Shown here in pieces: positions 12,781 through 16,181 of a DNA stretch of 16,181 nucleotides. Numbering within the stretch: position 1 is the first letter of the stretch; every line of letters starts with the position of its first letter. The stretch is taken from NCBI GenBank assembly GCA_045600045.1, contig JAZRXD010000010.1:1-16181 (forward strand). Direction: 5' to 3'. Origin of the DNA: UBA1715 sp045600045 (GTDB lineage: Bacteria; Bacteroidota; Bacteroidia; Bacteroidales; UBA1715). Below the pieces are notes generated by a model, which had not been told where the DNA came from, searched no databases, and saw nothing but the letters and a program-made list of their open reading frames with translations. Position numbers and translations under genes: made by a program.

Positions 12781-13485
12781 ATGTCGAAAAAGGTTTTAAT
12801 CGTTAGTCGGCGTTTGGTCCGAAAAAGCAAGCTAATCAATTGGGTTTCTGAAGTTTATGCGTCAATACTTTGCTCGTATGATGTGCTTCCTATTTTCGTG
12901 CCAATTGCAGATTCCACATTACAAGTTTTACCAGAATATTTGTCGGATTATGATGGTTTGTTAATGATGGAAGGTGGTGATGTTAATCCTGTTTTGTACG
13001 GAAGTGATTATGATTCTCCAGAAGAATTTGACCCAATTAAGGATGTAATTGAAACACAATGCTTTGTGCATGCATATACACACAATAAATCCATTTTAGG
13101 TTTTTGTCGAGGGTTGCATGTCATAAATGTAATGTTGGGGGGCACATTGCATAGCGATGTTCACGAATACAATAATAATTCAATGAAACATATTGATTAT
13201 GAGCATTATGACGAACTTCGACATAAAATAGTAGTAGACGAAAACTCCTGGTTATATTCTTGTTTCAAAGAAAAAGAATTGATGGTGAATAGTTATCATC
13301 ATCAGGGAATACAAACGTTGGCAAGTGACTTGGTGCCTATGGCAAAATCAGATGATGGATTGATAGAAGCTGTTGTTGCACCTCAAAAGAAATTTGTTGT
13401 TGGATTGCAATTTCATCCAGAACGAATGTTAGCGGAATATGAAGGTTGTTCGAATGTGTTTGAATTGTTTGTTAAATCATTATAA
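12781..13485 (+). CDS. Gamma-glutamyl hydrolase-like class I glutamine amidotransferase (peptidase C26)
   Basis: 234 residues. The triad typical of the family is visible: C109 in ILGFCRGLHVINV, and H212 with E214 in VGLQFHPERM. The LMMEGGDVNPVLYG segment (62-74) and LGGTLHSDV match PuuD-type proteins, which cut gamma-glutamyl bonds (in PuuD, gamma-glutamyl-GABA). The substrate here is not known. The ATG follows the proB stop with no gap, so translation is probably coupled and a link to gamma-glutamyl compounds is plausible. Cytoplasmic. The alternative is a general gamma-glutamyl peptide hydrolase. Confidence 0.9.
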   Translation: MSKKVLIVSRRLVRKSKLINWVSEVYASILCSYDVLPIFVPIADSTLQVLPEYLSDYDGLLMMEGGDVNPVLYGSDYDSPEEFDPIKDVIETQCFVHAYTHNKSILGFCRGLHVINVMLGGTLHSDVHEYNNNSMKHIDYEHYDELRHKIVVDENSWLYSCFKEKELMVNSYHHQGIQTLASDLVPMAKSDDGLIEAVVAPQKKFVVGLQFHPERMLAEYEGCSNVFELFVKSL

Positions 13486-13494
13486 GTCAATAAA

Positions 13495-14340
13495 ATGGAA
13501 CTTTCGTCATTTAAAGAAATTGTTAAAAATTACAAGGTAGTATTCTTTGATTCGTATGGCGTGTTACGTGATTTCAAAGGCATTTTCGATGGTATAAAAG
13601 ATATGTTTGATTATTTGGAAACTCAAGGGATCGTTTCGTTTTTATTGACAAATGACGCTTCGCGTAGTCCTAAAAATTTGGCTAAGAAATTTCAAGAAGT
13701 TGGAATACAGGCTTTTACTCAAGAAAAAGTGATTTCTTCGGGAATGTTGGCTCGTGAATTTATTCAGAGAAAAATATCAGGAGGCACGGTTGTTTATTTG
13801 GGCACAGAAAATTCTGCCGATTATATAAAAATGAAAGGTGTGAAAACGGTTTCAATTCACGATGTTGATTTGGATGTTGACGATAATTATCAATTGTTAG
13901 TTTTCTTGGACGATGAAGGATATGATTGGAACTGTGATTTGTCGAAAACAGTGAATTTGCTTCGTCGCTATACTATGCCAATTATTGTTGCAAATAGTGA
14001 TACAACGTATCCATTGTCGAAAGACAAGGTTTCGATTGCTACAGGCGGTATTGCCAATATGTTGGAACCGCTGGTTCAGAAGATTTTTATTCGTTTTGGA
14101 AAGCCTGATTCACAAATGTATAGTTTCGCATTCAACCACGTTCAGCAGTTTGGAAACATAAAGAAAAACGAAATCTTGATGGTTGGCGATACGTTGCAAA
14201 CAGATATTTTAGGAGGGAATAAATTCGGTATAGACACATGCTTGGTGCTTTCGGGCAATACGCTTCCGAAAAATGTTGATTTTGAAGTGTTTGCGACAGG
14301 AATAATACCGAATTATATTTGCAATTCGGTATTGTCTTAA
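13495..14340 (+). CDS. HAD superfamily (subclass IIA, NagD-like) hydrolase
   Basis: 281 residues. Motif I is VVFFDSYGVL with nucleophile D19 but Tyr at the place of the second Asp (DxY, not DxD). Motif II is FLLTNDASRS (T52), motif III the lysine of RFGKPDSQMY (K203), motif IV MVGDTLQTD (D232, D237). The long cap between motifs II and III is of the C2 type found in NagD and related phosphatases. The substrate is unknown. It lies 9 bases after the C26 gene, last of the proB operon. The stop overlaps the stop of the convergent Nudix gene by 4 bases (TTAA), and no terminator is visible between them. Confidence 0.9.
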   Translation: MELSSFKEIVKNYKVVFFDSYGVLRDFKGIFDGIKDMFDYLETQGIVSFLLTNDASRSPKNLAKKFQEVGIQAFTQEKVISSGMLAREFIQRKISGGTVVYLGTENSADYIKMKGVKTVSIHDVDLDVDDNYQLLVFLDDEGYDWNCDLSKTVNLLRRYTMPIIVANSDTTYPLSKDKVSIATGGIANMLEPLVQKIFIRFGKPDSQMYSFAFNHVQQFGNIKKNEILMVGDTLQTDILGGNKFGIDTCLVLSGNTLPKNVDFEVFATGIIPNYICNSVLS

Positions 14341-15020
14341 ATCGTGAACATTTGTCCGCGTTGCAACATCTTTTGATATGATTTTTTGTCGAATCTAAAA
14401 AGACGTGCGGCACGGTGTGAAACATTGTTTTGTTTCTTTCCTGTATCATGTAAAATTCCTAATCCAAGAATCTTTTTGCGGAAATTTCGTTTGTCGAATT
14501 TTTTCATTGTAACGGTTTCGTACACTTCCTGCAAATCGGAAAGAGAAAAATCTTTTGGTAAAAGATTGAATATGATAGGATCGATACGAACTTGTTCTTG
14601 CAAAGTTGATAGGGCGGCGTTGAACAAATCTTTATGGTCGAATGCTAATGACGGAATGTTGGTGACAGGAATCCAATGTAGCTCCAACGCATCTTCACCG
14701 ACTTTCATTGTATAATCGGAAACACGAACCAAGGCATAGTAAACAACAGTGATAACTCGTCGTATTGGATAACGGTCGGTTTTACCAAATGCACCAACTT
14801 GTTTCATGTAGATGTCTGTTAAACCAGTTAGATCTTGCAAACGACGTTTTGGAGCGGCATCCAAGTCTTCGTCAATGTAAACAAAACCACCAGGAAGTGA
14901 CATTTTTCCAAAATCGGGTTCTGTATTTCTTTTTATAAATAAGGCTTTTAATTCGCCTTTGTCAAATCCAAAGATTACACAGTCGATGGAAAAGTTGTCT
15001 ATTTCAGTTCTTTTTGTCAT
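14337..15020 (-). CDS. NrtR/AraR-like transcriptional regulator with degenerate Nudix domain
   Basis: 227 residues. The N-terminal 140 residues are Nudix-like (IDCVIFGFDKGELKALFIKR, then MSLPGGFVYIDEDLDAAPKR). The Nudix box G-x5-E-x7-R-E-U-x-E-E-x-G-U reads G45, E51, R59, R60, L61, D63, L64, G66, L67: three of the conserved Glu are replaced, so hydrolase activity is unlikely. Residues 150-227 form a winged-helix-like tail (FSLSDLQEVYETV, then KFDKRNFRKKIL and AARLFRFDKKSYQ). This is the layout of NrtR-type regulators, which bind a nucleotide or sugar ligand in the Nudix domain; the AraR group in Bacteroidota senses arabinose. Located 4 bases after the alpha-galactosidase gene, it may control its use. 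The effector is not known. Confidence 0.88.
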   Translation of the reverse strand: MTKRTEIDNFSIDCVIFGFDKGELKALFIKRNTEPDFGKMSLPGGFVYIDEDLDAAPKRRLQDLTGLTDIYMKQVGAFGKTDRYPIRRVITVVYYALVRVSDYTMKVGEDALELHWIPVTNIPSLAFDHKDLFNAALSTLQEQVRIDPIIFNLLPKDFSLSDLQEVYETVTMKKFDKRNFRKKILGLGILHDTGKKQNNVSHRAARLFRFDKKSYQKMLQRGQMFTI

Positions 15021-15024
15021 TGTT

Positions 15025-16181
15025 TTATTTTTTTATTGGTTTTACGGACAACAGCAATACATCGTGACTTTCAATAGACGCTATTGTATGTTTTTTCGTT
15101 GTTCCTAAATCTTTTTTAGCATATAAATCGCGTATTTTACAAGGTGTTTTTGCAAACGATATGTCCTTGTTGAAAACCGTATCGGTGATAGTGTGTTTAT
15201 TCCAGTCAAAATCAAGAATGACAGCTTCGTCTCCTGTGTTCAAGAAGCAAATTGCCCAAGTATTGTCTTGCAATGGTTTAACCCACACTTCGATATTATT
15301 CCCTTTTATATATCTAAAACCTTGAATACCCAAAGCATCTTGATTTATAGCAATAACCTCTTTATTTGTGAGGATTTCTAACGTTTCTTTTGAGGTTTTT
15401 CGAACATCGTTGCCTAACATAAGAGGCGATGCCAATAAAGACCACAATGCAAAATGAGAACGGTCTTCGGCTAGAGTCATTCCGTTCCCAACTTCCATCA
15501 TATCAAAATCGTTCCAAGCTCCAGAATGGGAATAACGGCGAATCGTGTCGTTGTTTCTCATGTTGACAATTTTCATTATTCCCCATGAAGACCATTGTGT
15601 TGGTAATCCGTCGTCGTGTCTGTCTTCGCAGTCGAAACAAGGGTATATATCGCCTGAAATTCTCCACGCATGTCCAACTTCTCCACCCCAAATCCATGGT
15701 TGTGTTTCGCCCCATTCACAAATGCTGAAAAGTATCGGACGTCCTGTTGCATAGAGTGCGTCGCGCATTGTTGTGTATGCGGCTTCCGAAGTTAAATTTC
15801 CGTGTGAACACCAATCATATTTCAAAAAATCAACACCCCAAGATGCGTAGAGTAGAGCGTCTTGGTATTCGTGTCCACGTCCTCCTGGATAACCTGCACA
15901 TGTCATTGAACCTGCACAATTGTATATACCGAATTTCATTCCTTTTGAATGAATGTAGTTGGCTAAGTGCTTTATTCCGTTTGGAAATTTTGTGCTGTCG
16001 GCCACCAAGTTTCCTTGTGCATCACGTTCTCTTTGCATCCATCCATCATCTATTACAACGTAGGTGTATCCTGCATCTCGTAAACCCATTGAAACCATAT
16101 TGTCAACGATGCTAATAACTAAATCTTCGTTAATGTCGGTGGCAAAGGTGTTCCAACTGTTCCAACCCATTGGAGGAGTTA
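15025..16181 (-). CDS. GH27 alpha-galactosidase (N-terminus beyond window)
   Basis: At least 385 residues are visible. The reading frame continues past the first Met (16170) into T-P-P at the window edge. TPPMGWNSWN is the start of the mature GH27 fold, so the real start and any signal peptide lie to the right. Numbered from that Met: VVIDDGWM (38-45), nucleophile D119 in FLKYDWC, acid/base D174 in WRISGDIYP, and WNDFDMMEVGNGMT. The (beta/alpha)8 barrel is followed by a C-terminal beta domain from about residue 295. These enzymes release terminal alpha-1,6-galactose from raffinose-type sugars or galactomannan side chains; some family members act on other alpha-linkages. Its operon partner is the Nudix-like regulator. 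Confidence 0.95.
   Translation of the reverse strand, partial: TPPMGWNSWNTFATDINEDLVISIVDNMVSMGLRDAGYTYVVIDDGWMQRERDAQGNLVADSTKFPNGIKHLANYIHSKGMKFGIYNCAGSMTCAGYPGGRGHEYQDALLYASWGVDFLKYDWCSHGNLTSEAAYTTMRDALYATGRPILFSICEWGETQPWIWGGEVGHAWRISGDIYPCFDCEDRHDDGLPTQWSSWGIMKIVNMRNNDTIRRYSHSGAWNDFDMMEVGNGMTLAEDRSHFALWSLLASPLMLGNDVRKTSKETLEILTNKEVIAINQDALGIQGFRYIKGNNIEVWVKPLQDNTWAICFLNTGDEAVILDFDWNKHTITDTVFNKDISFAKTPCKIRDLYAKKDLGTTKKHTIASIESHDVLLLSVKPIKK

Overview
The window looks like a low-GC chromosome of the phylum Bacteroidota, probably order Bacteroidales. Three things point there. Promoters carry the TAnnTTTG -7 box with a TTG/TTTG -33 box 19-20 bases upstream. The translation block reads rplM-rpsI-rpsB-tsf with Bacteroidota-like protein N-termini. 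The lipoproteins, FISUMP domain, integrase and Nudix-type regulator are of Bacteroidota type. All family names were assigned by eye from motifs; no database search was made.

Bases 1 to about 4830 are an accessory region next to a tRNA-Lys(CUU) gene and read like one end of an integrated element. On the + strand there is a tight cluster: a two-TM coiled-coil protein (cut by the window edge), a small helix-turn-helix protein, a second two-TM paralogue and an acidic protein of unknown function. A compact PIN-type toxin-antitoxin pair follows, with its own promoter and palindromic operator, flanked by two near-identical 24-base copies of another gene's 3' tail. On the - strand lie a NYN-domain nuclease-like gene behind a hairpin-rich leader, a short antitoxin-like ORF, and a tyrosine recombinase transcribed away from the tRNA. 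Repeated ACTGAAA motifs lie around the recombinase start, and one copy abuts the tRNA 3' end.

Bases 4900 to 8660 are core genome. tRNA-Lys and the ribosomal operon diverge from well-formed Bacteroidota promoters. The operon holds rplM, rpsI, rpsB (after a 108-base leader) and tsf, and ends in a strong terminator. pyrH follows, with an 18-base perfect palindrome over its start codon.

Bases 8660 to 11840 hold a lipoprotein whose FISUMP domain is split by a long helical insertion, radC after a terminator, and a convergent gene for an eight-repeat beta-propeller lipoprotein whose stop codon overlaps that of radC.

Bases 11840 to 14340 are a likely three-gene operon: proB (kinase domain only), a class I glutamine amidotransferase-like gamma-glutamyl hydrolase (C26) and a HAD-IIA hydrolase with an altered first motif. 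Bases 14337 to the right edge hold, on the - strand, a GH27 alpha-galactosidase (N-terminus outside the window) followed 4 bases later by a NrtR-like regulator with a degenerate Nudix box, probably a sugar-utilisation unit with its own regulator.
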